This document shows positions 36,947 through 51,267 of a stretch of DNA of 64,000 nt, piece after piece. A program made the translations under genes and the position numbers. The stretch covers positions 62,001-126,000 of the forward strand of contig WARS01002740.1 in assembly GCA_008933995.1 (NCBI GenBank). The letters are read 5' to 3'. A model generated the notes under the pieces. That model was not told the DNA's origin. It ran no database searches and saw only the letters and a list, made by a program, of their open reading frames with translations. Numbering within the stretch: position 1 is the stretch's first letter; each line of letters opens with the position of its first letter. The stretch is from Datnioides undecimradiatus (taxonomy: Eukaryota > Chordata > Actinopteri > Lobotiformes > Datnioididae).

Positions 36947-39394
36947 CCTTCCGTCTCCAGGAACTCAATTGGAAACTGAATTGGAAACTAAGTCCATATT
37001 TTAATTGCATGCTGAAGCCAAAGGAAACAGGCTGTTTATCACTGTAAAGAGAAGGAATGGGACTCAGGAGTACAGTTGAATTGTCACTTTATTCTGATTA
37101 AGTGTAGCATGGGAGGGTGGCCACACTCAGTTGACCCAACCAGCAGACAGCAGCTCTGTGATAGAGAACAGAGTCAGCAACTAAAGCCTGTTTGTAGCTT
37201 TCCATTTCAGTGTTGGCTCTGTCTCCCTGTCTCTTCCTCTGTGTGACTCTGTCTCTATTGCTATCTGTCTCTCAGTAATGGAGCTAAAAATAGCTGTATT
37301 GTCCTGAGGGTGGCACAGGAAAAACCTATGGGGTCAGTATAATCAAAAGTGTTCCTTCTTTGAGGAGAGGAGTTCTGCTGCCCAGTGTGAACTCTAAAGA
37401 TCTCAGCAAATGGGATGTCTCCAAAAATACTAAGCAAGTAAAATAAGTTATATACACCATTGACAGCCTAACATTAAGATTCTAAATGGCTGGAGATCAA
37501 ACTTTTAACTTTTCATAAATCATAAAACCATGAATGTGGTGTAAAAAAGTGTTTTTTATTTCCATTATAGTCCCAGGTTTACTTGTATTTGTTTAGAGAC
37601 CAGTCTATTTAAATGAACATAGATTATTCATCCATAATATGATCTGTGAGTAAACAGTCCTGTGTGTGCGCACAGGATAGTAATCCTAAGTAACCAGATT
37701 CAGAGTTCATTCACTAGTCTGCATTACCCCCAGAGCAATGGTCTATCTGTGCTGATTGCCTCATGAAAAAGCTGATTACAAGGACCCATACCCCGTTTCC
37801 TTGAGTATCGCAACACCCCAGTTGACAACTTCAGATCACCAGCTCAACTGCTTATGAGTCATCGCTTACATACTACCTAACACCCACCAGCAGCTTCAGC
37901 GAAAGTGGTCAGCCACAGAGATACTCGTGTCTGGATAGTCCATCAACAGCAGCATTGGAAAAAATATTGCAACAGGTCAACCAAGCCGATGTCATGGCTG
38001 CATGCAGGACAAAACATCTGATTCCAGGAGCATATACAGCCTGCTGACTGATCATACTACATATGCACATCTGATGGGCAGGAATACAGAAGAAACAGGT
38101 GTCACCTCTGAGGAAAGATCTGATCACAATATGCAGCATACATATGACATGAAGTGAGACAGCCCCTCCTACTGTCCTTTACAAGAAACGGTTTGGACTA
38201 GAGGTGAAGAAATCTGAAAGGGTGTAGGTGGATTGCTGCTCATGAGAAAAAAAAAACCCAACTGAACATTATTGATTTATATTGGTATTGTTTATATGTA
38301 TACTATGCAAGCAAGCTAAGTTATAACTGAAGAATAAATCTCTAATTTGCCAAAATATAGATATAGACAGGATATGGCTTCTTATTAACACATAGCTTGA
38401 TATAGTGTCTGCACTTATTGCCTGACCTCCAACCAAAACCCCAATAAATAGCAATCACTACAAATATCTCAGACATAAAATGATGGTTATCAGAAGATCA
38501 AAGCAGATCTGCTCATAATATTTGTCTCAAATTAACTTTTAATTGTTTATTTTATTTTCTTGAAATCTATGACTGTGGCAGCAGTGGTGCCACAGGGGAT
38601 TAGATTTGACCTATATAGAATCCACTATTTAATCACAGTGACCTGTATTTTATGCTTTTCTGTATCCATTGTAGAGAAGGTAATAAATCTGTCTGGCAAT
38701 CATGTAAGCAATGTACTATCTAGGACAAAGTAATTGTTGAAAACAGAAAAAACTGTGTGCAGAGTCAGTCTGTAAATTGTTGTATGTTTAAAAGAGAAAG
38801 CTTGGGTAATACATTTGTAGATGGTCTTTGTTTTGTCCTGTGAATGATACTGGCTAATTTGCTAATAGCCTGCATTCTGAGATGTCAGACGTAGAGTTGT
38901 GTTCCTCATCACCGTCACTGTCATTTACATTTAACTAATACAGCAACAATCATTGCCATTCAGATTTTTGAATGAAAAAGTTGTTTACCTGTCCAATAAA
39001 TATGATGACTCTTAAAAGCTACTTGGAAATTAGATATATATTTAGTCCACTCACTTCATAGAATCCAAATTTAGCTGATCTAGTGCATCCTATTAAACCT
39101 AGGATCACCAGTATTCCAACACCACCATCTAAGGTGCAGCAACGGATACAATCTGTCCTCCACCTGTAATTCTGCTCTCACAAATCACAGTGTGCACTCT
39201 CAAATGCTTACCTCCAGACTGACTGGTGCACAAATTTGTTTGGTGCTCTCTCACTTTAAAAAAAACTCATTGGGGCAGCCTAATGATAGGAAGTTGCAGA
39301 TGCATGAACCATTTTTTTCTGCATCATTTTAAGACAGTATGTGCCTAATTTTTTGCAATGTTACTGAACTGAAAAAAACAGCTCTTGAGATTTA

Positions 39395-39505
39395 ATGGAC
39401 TTTGGAGTTAGAGGACATATCCTAATCAAAGATAACACTAAGACTCCTAACAATGGTGAAGGAGGCAAGGGCAATACATTGTAATAAGTATGTGCTTGGG
39501 TAATT
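39395..39505 (-). pseudogene. Weak L2-type reverse transcriptase remnant
   Basis: AGGACATATCCTAATCAAAG and GGCAAGGGCAATAC align with part of the long LINE copy around 31828-31900 (AGGACATATCCTGGTCAAAT, GGCCAGGGTAACACC) with many changes. Only about 100 bp survive. Confidence 0.4.
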
Positions 39506-40309
39506 TGTTTCTACAACAATATGAACTGACTGGCAGTGAACTGTTGGCTTCTGCTATTTATTTACCAGAATATCATGCTGCATTGATTATTATTTTTCTC
39601 ATTTAATAATATTCTTTTAACTTTTTCAGGAAAGCTGCTTGAAAGAATCCTAGGTGTTTTTTTTTTCAAAGGGAGCTGTGAGTTACCAGTTAAATGCCAG
39701 AACCTGAATGTATAGGCATTCCCAGTGTTGAGTGGGATTAGAAGATGGCAGCATTTGGCATGGATGATCACATCACAGTCACTCTGAAGGCTCGCTCGTT
39801 GTGTCAGCTGAATTGCCCTGCTGTCATACTTCTTATGGGTCTGTAAAGAGATTTCCTGACATACCATCAACTCTCAGATGTCAGCTTGTCACCAACATCT
39901 GACCATCTGCTCTTCAGCTCCATTTTTACCACTTAATTTCTTCTCAGTTTGAAATGCCAGGAAAGGATTTCAGTTGTTGGGGGTTTTATTAAGAGTCTAT
40001 GATTGTTAGGGAGGCCAGTGAAGTCTCTTGTTCCATCTCAATCATAATCTTGGATTGCATAAGTCTGTAGACTCATTTTTAATGCAGGCTCAAGCTGTGT
40101 TCAAAGTTAACCAATCACATTATGCCTATAGGTAAATAACATAAATCTGCCGTCAATAAAAATGTTTCTGATTTAAACTAGATTCAAGTCAGCTGTTGGT
40201 GTTGGAATTGCTCCAATGTGTAGGGTTGCAACTGACTGGGAGAGCAATTGACCATATAGAGTTACTAAAGACACTGTGAGGTCTAATTGTTCAAAAGTTA
40301 TTGGTAAAT

Positions 40310-40590
40310 TGTATTTATTGCACATATGTAGTCTTTTTCTGTGCTTAACACTACATACTGACATTCATCCATTCACACGCTGATGGGAGCTGCTCATCAG
40401 AAGGTAAATTATTCATTCATTCATTCAGTCCCACACAAATGGACACGGACAGACACTGGGAGCAATTTGGATTTCAGTGTCCTGTCCGAGGACATTAAGA
40501 CATGCGGTTTAGAGGAGCAGGGGATTGGGAAACCAGTCTTTTGATATAACAACCCGCTAAGACTCCACAGTCACCCCACTGTAGCAGTTG
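40310..40590 (-). repeat. Teleost dispersed repeat with tRNA-like head, copy 4
   Basis: Read on the minus strand this is one of the fuller copies: a head with GGAGTCTTAGCGGGTTGTT, then CAATCCCCTGCTCCTC, GCATGTCTTAATGTCCTCGG, CCAAATTGCTCCCAGTG, TCTGATGAGCAGCTCCCATC and GTGTGAATGGATGAATG. An ATTC microsatellite has grown within it at about 40411-40428. Confidence 0.75.
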
Positions 40591-42208
40591 CTAAGTAGCA
40601 GTTAGATAAAAAGAGGTGACAAAATGCAAACCAGCAACAAATTGTGGGATAACAGGACAGCATGATGCCATGTATGCATGCAACACAATCGTTTATTACA
40701 AAAAAGCTTTACAGAATAGTAAGATAATCATAAGAAAGATACCAAATTGAAGTGGGAAACACAAATGAAATGCTGGAACGCTAACTAAAAGGCACACAGG
40801 GCGGGAAATGAAGTGCAATGAGAACAGAAGTGAATAACCATATAAAATAGGAAGGGAGAAGAGCATGAACAATGAAAAATTGTTGCCATGCTGGTATTAG
40901 ATTCAGCTTAAAACATGACTATGCTGCCTGTCACATATGCTGGCACAGCTTTTGACTCTTTGTCTTTTTTCATTAAAAGAAATCAGAATTTCTAATAAAG
41001 GACATCAATCAGACAGTGACTTTTGGACCACTACTGATAATATCACTTTAATAAGTGATCAAAAATTAAGAAATAACTGAAAAAGAAAGTCATACTTTAT
41101 TACCTCTTTTAAAGTTTTTTTTCTTGAGCTATTTGTTTGGGTTTATGCCCTTTGATTGGCACCAGGGCTGGAGTTATAGGTTGTTATGTGACCACTTGTA
41201 GAGGGTCTGTGAATTTGCCCATGCACATTTGTGAATAGTTACAAACGTAAGCATAGAGCAAACATCAAAATCTGTTTCTGTGGATGATGCAAGCTACACT
41301 TTAGCAACTAACAAGCTATTTTGTCTTTTTGAATTTCCTTTTTTTAAAAAAAACTCAAAGCAGTCTTCAAATGGACAGAGAATGTCAACAATGAACATGT
41401 TTCAGATTTTAACCTTGATAAAACCTGATTAATCGTAATAATCGTAGCTGCCTTATTTTATAATTATTAATGATAATACTTAATTAGCATGCTAGTTAAA
41501 AGGTTCAGGAAATTAAAATGTTACCAGCTGACAAATGCCTCATGTATTTCAGGCAAACATGCCAGAAAAAGTAAACTGAGAAAATACTCTAAATGACTGT
41601 TGCGGCCATGTGAATGAAACCAAAGCAGAAGCATAGCAAAGTTGTTTTTACTCACTTAGGATGCTGGGGTGAACATGTGGCTCTATCTGACTTAAACATC
41701 ATTTGAAATCATCAATGTTTGCATCGTTTTGTGTCCAACCAATAGTCTGCTGTTCTCTTTCAGCCAAGATCATTATATTATCCTTACATTACATTCTAGG
41801 TCCTTCTCAGATACATGCAACATTGCTGAATTTATTTATAAGTTGATGTCGAGGCTTTTTGTGTTTCAGATATAGGTGTCCATTATCTAAATACTTTGTA
41901 ACTGCCTTATTCTGCCATGGTGTGACTGCCACAGTGGCTCAATTTTTGGCACATGGACCACAAGATGGAGCAGTGGCACTGCTGGAGATTAGCTTGTGAG
42001 TGGATCATAATTAATTAATAAATCAATTGCACTGCTCTTCAAACAAGAACAAGAACAAGACAGTCATTTAATATCTAACTTGTGCACTTACTAAGACATG
42101 AGGCTGACATCTAAAATTGCCAATAGATCAAAAAAAGGGTCATTTAGGTAGGAAATTGATTTACTTTTTTAGATTTGAGGGCTCACTGTTATAAAGGCAT
42201 TTGAGTTG

Positions 42209-42300
42209 ATTCAGTTCAATTCAATTTCAGTTTTATTTTTATTTGTAAAGCTCCAAATCACAACAAAGGTTATCTCAAGGCACTCTACATGTAGAGCATA
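42209..42300 (-). mobile_element. Short L2-type LINE tail
   Basis: TTCAGTTCAATTCAATTTCAG leads to TTTTATTTTTATTTGTAAAG and AACAAAGGTTATCTCAAGGC, then ACTCTACATGTAGAGC. It is closest to the copy at 14313-14386 and is followed on the right by a TTCTC microsatellite. Confidence 0.7.
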
Positions 42301-42330
42301 GAACCAATTTTCTTGTCTTGTCTCTTCTTC

Positions 42331-42368
42331 TCCTCTTCTCTTCTCTTCTCTTCTCTTCTCTTCTCTTC
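42331..42368. repeat. (TTCTC)n microsatellite
   Basis: About seven tandem TTCTC units, preceded by degenerate TCTTGTC sequence. Confidence 0.9.
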
Positions 42369-43952
42369 CCACAAGCACAATCAGAAAATATGACTTCATG
42401 ACTTGGATCAAATGACTTGGAGAGTTTTTTTTCCACTGTAAAAAAAGAAAATCTGCATGTGCTGCATCCCCTTCCCCTTTTCCATAAGATGCTACTATAT
42501 TACTTTTATCCCCACCCCCACCACTGCTCTGTTCCACACGAGAGCACTCTCTTTCCCATCCCTCTATTTGAAGCACTGTGAACTTAAAAGGCACCCATGT
42601 ATGTCAGCGTCCAGTGGGGACTGTCAAAATTGCATAGGAGCATGGGGAGGACATGCTAGAAGCCCCTTGTTAGGTTGGTTTTAATTTCTTTAGGGAATCC
42701 ATACAGATCCATGCTCAAACAGGGGGGATATTTTAAACATGTCTTCTCCCTCATTTTCTAACATGTCTCTGTAGTGCAAATGACTTTGGTTATAAGGAGA
42801 GGAGAGCAGGGAGGATAGGCCCCAAAAATGGCATCCATCTGTGGTCCCTGCTGGGAATGGAAGTAGAATAGGAGACAGTGGGACAGCAAGAAGATGGCCA
42901 GAGATGGTTATGGAGGACAGTGTGACTGTTGCTAGCTAGCTGACCTCACGTCAGCAGCAAATCAGCTCGTTAAATTAGGAGCATTAAGTGGAAATGGTTT
43001 ATACTCTACACCCACATGTGGAAACTAAGTCAAGACCACTGGCAATGGGGGAGATGTAAAGGTACAAAGCATTTTAGCAAGTCAGTGGGTATAAGATTAT
43101 ACTTATTATAGTTCAAGCAGCTTCAAGTTTCAACTTTTGAAAAGTAGGCAGAGGGTATTTTAAACCACTCTTCCTTTTGTTATATGTATACTGGAGGACA
43201 TACATGGTTAAATAATCTCTTCGCATCTGCAACAGCTTCTGCGTGAATAGACAAATTTCTGCAACAATGAGAAGTTTTTTTTCTTTCACACAAGATATAC
43301 ATGAGTTTCTGTTTTCCTCTGTGCTTTCTCACTGGTGAGGGATCTGCTTAGTTTGAGTGGATGGCTGTCACATGCTTCTGTGTGCCAATCTGAATCTGTA
43401 TTATTTAAATCAAAATCATGACTTTTGACTTTCATTTGACTTTAAAGAATGCATGTGCTCACAATAAGATAAATATGAATAAGTTTAAGATTTTAAAAAA
43501 ATGGAAAAGGAAAAGTCTATATTTAAACACAGCAGAGGGTCATGGTTGACATGGTAGATACTGGTTAATGGCAGAGGAAATATATGTGGTTAAAATATTG
43601 TAATTTCACATTGATGGTCATCAGGAAAATGGAAAGCAGCCATGCACCACCTATCAACCCTGACTTCCTCTGTAAAAGGTTTTGGGGCTGTATTATAATG
43701 TGATGCTGCTTTCAGTATTAATATTGACAGACGTGTCATAATTCAAATGACATGTCCTTGTCAAGTAAACATACACATAGGTTGTTTAGCCAGTAGAATA
43801 ACTTAAAAATGCTGTTGTATTCTTATGGGGTCTTTTTTTACTGGTTGCTATCTTTTATTATTACATTCTATAGAATAGATTTTACAAAACACATTCATGA
43901 GAGGTTTGTGATGGACACTTCACTTTTAACTTTCACTGTACTTGTAACAGAC

Positions 43953-43970
43953 AATAATAATAATAATAAT
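43953..43970. repeat. (AAT)6 microsatellite
   Basis: Six tandem AAT units. Confidence 0.9.
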
Positions 43971-44350
43971 AGAATTAGAGTAGAATAATAGGATAAATTA
44001 GAATAATAGAATTATACTAAATAGTACAAGTACAATTTTTAATGGGGTGCTCTTATGTGTTACTTCAACCACAACCACTGTGACCACAGCAAGCAGCAAG
44101 ACCACACTTAAAACCTTTTTTCTAGTTTTTACCAAAACTACCATACAATATTTAGCACTGTAACTTCAATTGCTTTGACAATGTTTTTTATCTTAACAAA
44201 AATCAACAAACAACAATAAAAAAGATAAAATGAGAAAATGTCCAGCTGTATTTTAAACACTTGCTTCTCCTCTCTGTAATACTAACTTTTCTCTCACTCC
44301 TTTCCTCCCAATCTTTTATTTCAATGTTCATAACAAATACATACAAATAC

Positions 44351-44374
44351 AATAATAATAATAATAATAATAAT
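44351..44374. repeat. (AAT)8 microsatellite
   Basis: Eight tandem AAT units. Confidence 0.9.
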
Positions 44375-46120
44375 CGTACATTTTAAAGGTTCAAACAATG
44401 CCTAGTCAAATATGCACTGCAGTTTTTCATTTGTACTTTTGTCTTTGTTTTCTTGACTGACTGGAAATTGGCCTCATTGTGCACTAAACCTAGGTTCATT
44501 GTGGCTCACCACCAAAATGCCAGCAGTGATGGCAGCTTATTTATAGCACCTGGTCAACAGATGACCACCCTCAGCACTGCTAGACCAGAAGACTGCTGCT
44601 TGGCCTACACAGACCAGAAGTTCACTGACAAGCTATGTAGTGGCGCTCAAGTGTATGGTGCAGTACAGGTGTTGATCAGACTGAATTGCATGCTGTGTAT
44701 GTAGCTTGAACATGTTACCATGCTCACTGCTTTACTGTATGTTCACTGTATGGGCCAGAACTGTCAGCTCTCTTCAGAGAAGTAAAAGTATTATGTGCTG
44801 CTACAGAACTAGTTTGTGCCTCCAACAATATCTGTTCTGACAGATTCTGTTTGATTGGTTTTTTTCTTGTACAATGATATTAGTCCTTTTGTAAAGTACT
44901 GACAGTTTTTAGTTTGTCATTTGTATGTATGCACTAATGAGGATTTGCTGGTCTGTCACAAGTTGAATAACAATGAAAACCAGTATGAAAATGATTGTTT
45001 AAGTAGTATACAATACATTCATTTTGGTGGCATAATGAGCTGCTATAACAAAATTGTGGGAATATCCTTTACTTTAGTTCTACCGCATAAATTCCTCAGA
45101 GAAAATAGAGGAGACACACTTTACAAAATACAGTTTATTTTCTATTTGAGCTGTCCTTTGAAATTTCATTGTGTCACAAAATAACCCTCTTATAGACAAT
45201 GGTCTTATTATTATTATTATTAGTGAATAAATGACATTTACACCAGAGGTCCTTTAATGCTGCAAGATTGTCAAAAAGCTTAACACAATAGCATATTTCT
45301 GTCCTCTTGCTCTTTCCACTGTACTGCCTTTTTTAGAGAAACAGTCTGCAACGCCAATCCACTGTGGTGGTTCATCATCTTTTATTGTCTGTATTATCAT
45401 GTTTACAAGAAAATCCAGTTCTCTGAAACCCCTGAATTCTGTCATAGCAGCTGCTATTTTCACATGGCTGAACTGAGCCGGCATCCAGAACAAGTTAGGA
45501 TTTCTCTATATTTCCCACTTGGCTATGTCCAAACAATAGAGCTGGAGAAATGCTATGCTCTGCAAAAAGTGTCAGAAGTCAGATCATTGAAAGAGTCTGT
45601 CCTCAATGCTGTTGACTGCCAAACTTGGGGTGGAGCCGAGCTTCTTTGTACTGTTTTATGTATTTCTGTGTATTTGTCAAATTCCTTCTTACATCTTTAC
45701 TTTAGAAATACCATGGTTGTCTCTTGAAACGAATGAATGAAATGAAATTATTAGGTCCCAGTTTGATACAGATGTAGTCAGTATTAGTCATGAAAATGGG
45801 CTTGAATAGATTTACCCCAAACATGACTGAGACTTAAATAATGCAGTCTCTGCTTTACATACTTACATAAGTTTTAATACATTGCCTAGAGGTATGAAAA
45901 CAGTGATATTAGTCTTTTCATTTTTATATGTAATTGCAATTTATGCAATTTATTTTGTTCCATTACACCAACTGGACAAGATGATCAGTGAATATGGTCT
46001 GTGTTTTATCTTTTTAGGATTTTCATCTAATCTTATATTATATAATATATACATTTCAAGTCAGGGACAAAGAAAAAAACAAAAAAACACTGTAGATTAC
46101 ATAACATAGCAGTGTACGTA

Positions 46121-46333
46121 CAGACGTGGACAAAATTGTTGGTACCCCTCAGTTAAAGAAAGAAAGTCCACAATGCTCACTGAAATGACTTGAAACGTTC
46201 AAAAGTAACAATAAATCAAAATTTCTTGAAAATTAAATAATCAAAATCAGCCATTACTTTTGAGTTGTTGATTAACATAATTATTTAAAAAAACAAACTA
46301 ATGAAATAGGGCTGGACAAAAATGATGGTACCC
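46121..46333 (+). repeat. Left terminal inverted repeat of the Tc1-like element
   Basis: Begins CAGACGTGGACAAAATTG. The inner direct-repeat block GGACAAAAATGATGGTACC closes the arm. It pairs with 47542-47753. Confidence 0.93.
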
Positions 46334-46338
46334 ATAAC

Positions 46339-47475
<1,137 letters not shown>

Positions 47476-47541
47476 TCAATTAAAGGACACACCTGAGTTA
47501 ATCATGTCCCTCTGGGCAATTAGTTTTCAGTCTTTTATAGA

Positions 47542-47753
47542 GGTACCATCATTTTTGTCCAGCCCTATTTCATTAGTTTGTTTTTTTAAATAATTATGTT
47601 AATCAACAACTCAAAAGTAATGGCTGATTTTGATTATTTAATTTTCAAGAAATTTTAATTTATTGTTACTTTTGAAAGTTTCAAGTCATTTCAGTGAGCA
47701 TTGTGGACTTTCTTTCTTTAACTGAAGGGTACCAACAATTTTGTCCACGTCTG
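47542..47753 (-). repeat. Right terminal inverted repeat of the Tc1-like element
   Basis: Reverse complement of the left arm with very few differences. It ends GTCCACGTCTG just before TA. Confidence 0.93.
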
Positions 47754-47755
47754 TA

Positions 47756-49936
47756 TATCAATTATTTTCCATGGCATTTTGGAGTCAAAATGTCTACTGT
47801 TGACAACAATTTTTTAAAACTGGTCCAGTACTGAGCAGTCCGTTGGCGTGGAAATGAGCCATAATCCACAGTATACCGGTAGTATATCTGTGCCCGATCA
47901 ATATGAATCCACTAGTGCTTGTTTATTTCCACTCAAAAACTCAATTTTTTGTTGCTAAACTTTCGGTATTTAGCAACAATACAAAACCTGTTTTTCTCTG
48001 TACCAATGCTAGGTCAAGACAATATAACCTCGGCAAATAACATTTTCTCCATCAGCTCTCTCCTATGTAACAATCTGAGTCTGTCAGTGGCAAAAACAGG
48101 CACTTAGTTGACCTATGCTGACTGGTTAAAATTGTTTCCTGGTTAGTGCCTTGCTCAGTAGAAAAACTATTTCAAAAAATTGTGTGTAAGTGCTATAAGT
48201 AACCAAATTATGGCCAAGTCTCAAGGTCGTTTGCGAGTGCCTGAATTTTAATCCACAAATAATTAGATGAGACTAAACATCTATCAGCAGAAACAATTAT
48301 GAGAGGCGCAGTGATGAGCAGGCGACTTTGAAAGGTGTTGTAAGTACGATATCCCTGGATTGGTAAGATGAACCAAAGGACCCAAAACAAACTTTGACAG
48401 AGGATGGGATGTGGACATAAAGTGAGTTAACAAATTAAGTTGGCAGAAGGGAGTGATTGGAACTGTGGCAGGAAGGAAACAGACTGGCTGATTAGCTGGG
48501 GAGCATAGCTGGAGAGTTATTAAGTCCTATGGCTGGCTGAATAGCTTGACTGTAGATGAGCGGCAATAATGATTAGGTGATGGAGACTAGCTGTGGAGCA
48601 GCACATGTCATGGTTGGAAGCTGTAGCTACAAAACAATCACCTTCATGAATGAAGGTAACCTTAATTTGACAGCCAGTGGTTTAGATTATTTCAAATGGA
48701 TGAACATACTGGAAAGCTGATTTGTGGGGATATAACCTAGTGAGGTAGCTCATGCAAGGACAGGCATACCAGTGTTGATGGGAGGGTTTAGTAAAGATCA
48801 GTAAGACATCGGTTCCAGGCAGAAGAACTCTCCAGACTTGCCAAAACTGTCTAAATTGGCGGAGACTTTGGACAGTTGCACATCTTCCACCTGGACAGGT
48901 AATTAGCACGATTGGTAAGCTAGGAAGTAGAAAGTTGAAACCTAAAAAACTATAATGACTGTAAAAAGCCTGTCTTGGATTAGTAATATAATAGATTTCA
49001 TGAACAGTAGTGTAATACATATTACTCCATGATGACGGTTTTTGTCTTTCTGCCTGAAAATTAAAAGTGTGATTTTTCTTGTTATCACAGCCAAGCACCA
49101 TATCTATCAAACATAGGGTTTGAAAATTCTCTAGCGATATTTGTGTTCAGCTTCTCATTGACTTTAGGTCCACAGCAACAGTTGTTATTTGTTTGCTTGT
49201 AGATATTCAGATTTGACAGGCCAAGGTCAAATTGGTATAAAGTGGTCATAGGTGAGTTTATTTTACATCTACACAACCAGACATCACACAGCTGCAATTT
49301 GTTCTGACACAGAATCTGTCTGGAGATATTTGCATTTATCAATTCTCAGGAGAAGCAGTCAGGGTTTTTGTGATGCTTATTGATAGGAGCATATTTGGCA
49401 CTTCAGATGCTGTTGTGATGCACTGATCAAATCTCTTCTGCTCAGACATCAGTCGTTTAGAAGTGGCTTTGCTCTCCTGGTAGGGGATCATTAGAGAAAA
49501 AGAAGGTACACTATCAAACAACAGAAAATCCGACTATAAAATACATTCAGTCCACACACTTGTCTTTCCTAGGGAAAAAGTCATCTGTTCAGACAGCTGG
49601 TGTTTATGTCATGCTGCCACCATGATAGTTATTCATGCATGTCATTGCAGAAATGAATGTTGAGGCCATATGTCAGTCTTAATAGTGATTCATTAGACTT
49701 TTTTTATTGATGCCTTGATGTGTAGCAAACTTGTTTTTTGTGGTCTATTAGAAGTAATTTTGTGGCCATTCTCATTGGCCAAGGCAAAGTTGTCTAGCTG
49801 TCAGTTTAACATGAATAAATAACAGGAGCTGTTAGGGCTCCTCCCTGGTGTTTCACATTACATGTATATATGAAGATGACTTTTTTAAAAATTACAGATG
49901 AAGCATATTTGTAAGTCATGGTCATTGATGTTTAAT
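47756..49936. other. No recognisable gene between the Tc1 element and the next repeat
   Basis: This holds a 142-codon minus-strand open frame (48682-49110) whose translation includes CPGGRCATVQSLRQF. I cannot assign it to a family, and it has no splice or promoter support. The remainder is AT-rich and featureless. Confidence 0.4.
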
Positions 49937-50118
49937 CCCTGACTCCTCCAGGCTGTATGCCAGTGTCCATGGACAAGACACTGAACACCAGGTTGGTCCC
50001 AATGTTATTGGTGTATGAATGAGTTTGAATGGTTGAGTGCTGACATAAAGTGCTTTGAGTGGTGAGAGGACTAGGAAAGTGCTCTATAAGTACAGTTACC
50101 ATTACCATTAACCAAATT
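49937..50118 (+). repeat. Teleost dispersed repeat with tRNA-like head, copy 5
   Basis: CTGTATGCCAGTGTCCATGG, ACAAGACACTGAACACCAGG, GTGTATGAATGAGTTTGAAT and the distal block GTGCTTTGAGTGGTGAGAGG. It ends CTCTATAAGTACAGTTACC, the usual 3' end of this family. The head is missing or very diverged. Confidence 0.7.
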
Positions 50119-50414
50119 GTAGTGCAACCAGCACTACATTCAAAAACAATTGCAAATGTAGCTGAATCGTTGCTGCCTTGAGCCCTTCAGTAAACATTCC
50201 TTTATGAAGCCAGGTTTTTGCCCGTATCTACCCCTTAAACAAAAATGCATGTTTTTAATTCACAACAGTGTGTTACCTTTAAGACAGAACATCACTATTT
50301 TGCCACAGAGGTAGATGTTTTTGTATTTTTATAGGGAATTCTCAATAACTAATTGCAATCACAGACTGTGGGAGAATTTCCAAGTACATAAGCTATAATG
50401 CAACAGATTTATTC

Positions 50415-51267
50415 TATTCAATTCAATTCAATTCAATTCAATTCAATTTTATTTATATAGTGCCAATTCACAACAAAAGTCATCTCAGAGCACTTTACAA
50501 ACAGAGCGGGTCTAGACCACACTCATTACTATTAATTACACCCAACAGTTCCACCATGAGCAAGCACTTGGCAACAGTGGCAAGGAAAAACTTCCTTTTA
50601 ACCGGCAGAAACCTTGGGCAGATCCTGGCTCTAGGTAGACTGTCATCTGCCTTGACCGGTTGGGGGGAAAGAGGGAGAGAAAGAGAGAGAGAGACTGGAG
50701 GGAGGAGAGAGAGAGAAAATACATCTTGTCGAAGACAGAGATACGGAAGTACATAACTGTAGACGACAACTGGCAGAATGGTAGGACAACAGAGTCCTAA
50801 CTATGGGAACTATTTTAAGTACAATATACAATAATGACAACAAATGGCAGCAGAGGACATGGGGCAGATCGGTGGAGCCACAGATCCGATGTTCAGCTCT
50901 GGAGCCACAGGTATCTGTAGAGAGGTACAGAGAGAGAGACCAGACAGAAACAAGCACAGCACTAGGGGAGAGAGGACACAGAGTTAATGGTTAATCTGTG
51001 ATGGTTACAATGAGTTTGAGGAGAGAGAGGGAAGGAGGAGTGTGGAGATGATCATGGGACGTCCCCAAGCAGCCTCGGCCTATAGCAGCATAACTAAGGG
51101 ATGGCATGGAGGGGTAGTTTAGACTATGGGTGTAGTTCACATGGTAACTAGAGCTAGCTGTAAGCTTTGTCGAACAAGAAGGTTTTAAGCTTTACTTTAA
51201 AAGTAGAGAGGGTGTCTGCCCCCCGGACCCAGACTGGCAGCTGGTTCCACAGCAGAGGAGCCTGATT
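50415..51267 (-). mobile_element. L2-type LINE, 5'-truncated 3' end
   Basis: The tail is (ATTCA)n at 50415-50447, then TTTATTTATATAGTGCC and the 3' UTR, very similar to the copy at 4857-5820. The similarity ends after GAGGAGCCTGAT inside the C-terminal coding part. GATTTAT occurs at 50406-50412 and at 51264-51270, a possible 7-bp target duplication overlapping the truncation point by three bases. Confidence 0.85.

Larger units (their letters stand above)
35109..40309. other. No recognisable gene; presumed downstream FHIT intron
   Basis: AT-rich sequence following the donor of the HIT-motif exon. It includes a degenerate AAGTCCC-type repeat at 36870-36946 and a weak L2-like remnant at 39395-39505. 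I looked for the FHIT C-terminal exon (expected to begin LQKHD and contain WRSEEEM) and did not see it. Confidence 0.5.
42369..46118. other. No recognisable gene; presumed downstream FHIT intron
   Basis: AT-rich intron-like sequence with two AAT microsatellites (43953-43970, 44351-44374). No open frame here carries recognisable motifs. Confidence 0.5.

Noticed and set aside
44453-44704. 83-codon frame with an AQVYGAVQ|GTG donor-like end
   Set aside because: No convincing acceptor or family similarity. Treated as chance.
48682-49110. 142-codon minus-strand frame with CPGGRCATVQSLRQF
   Set aside because: It seems less random than average but matches no family I can name, and there is no supporting gene structure.
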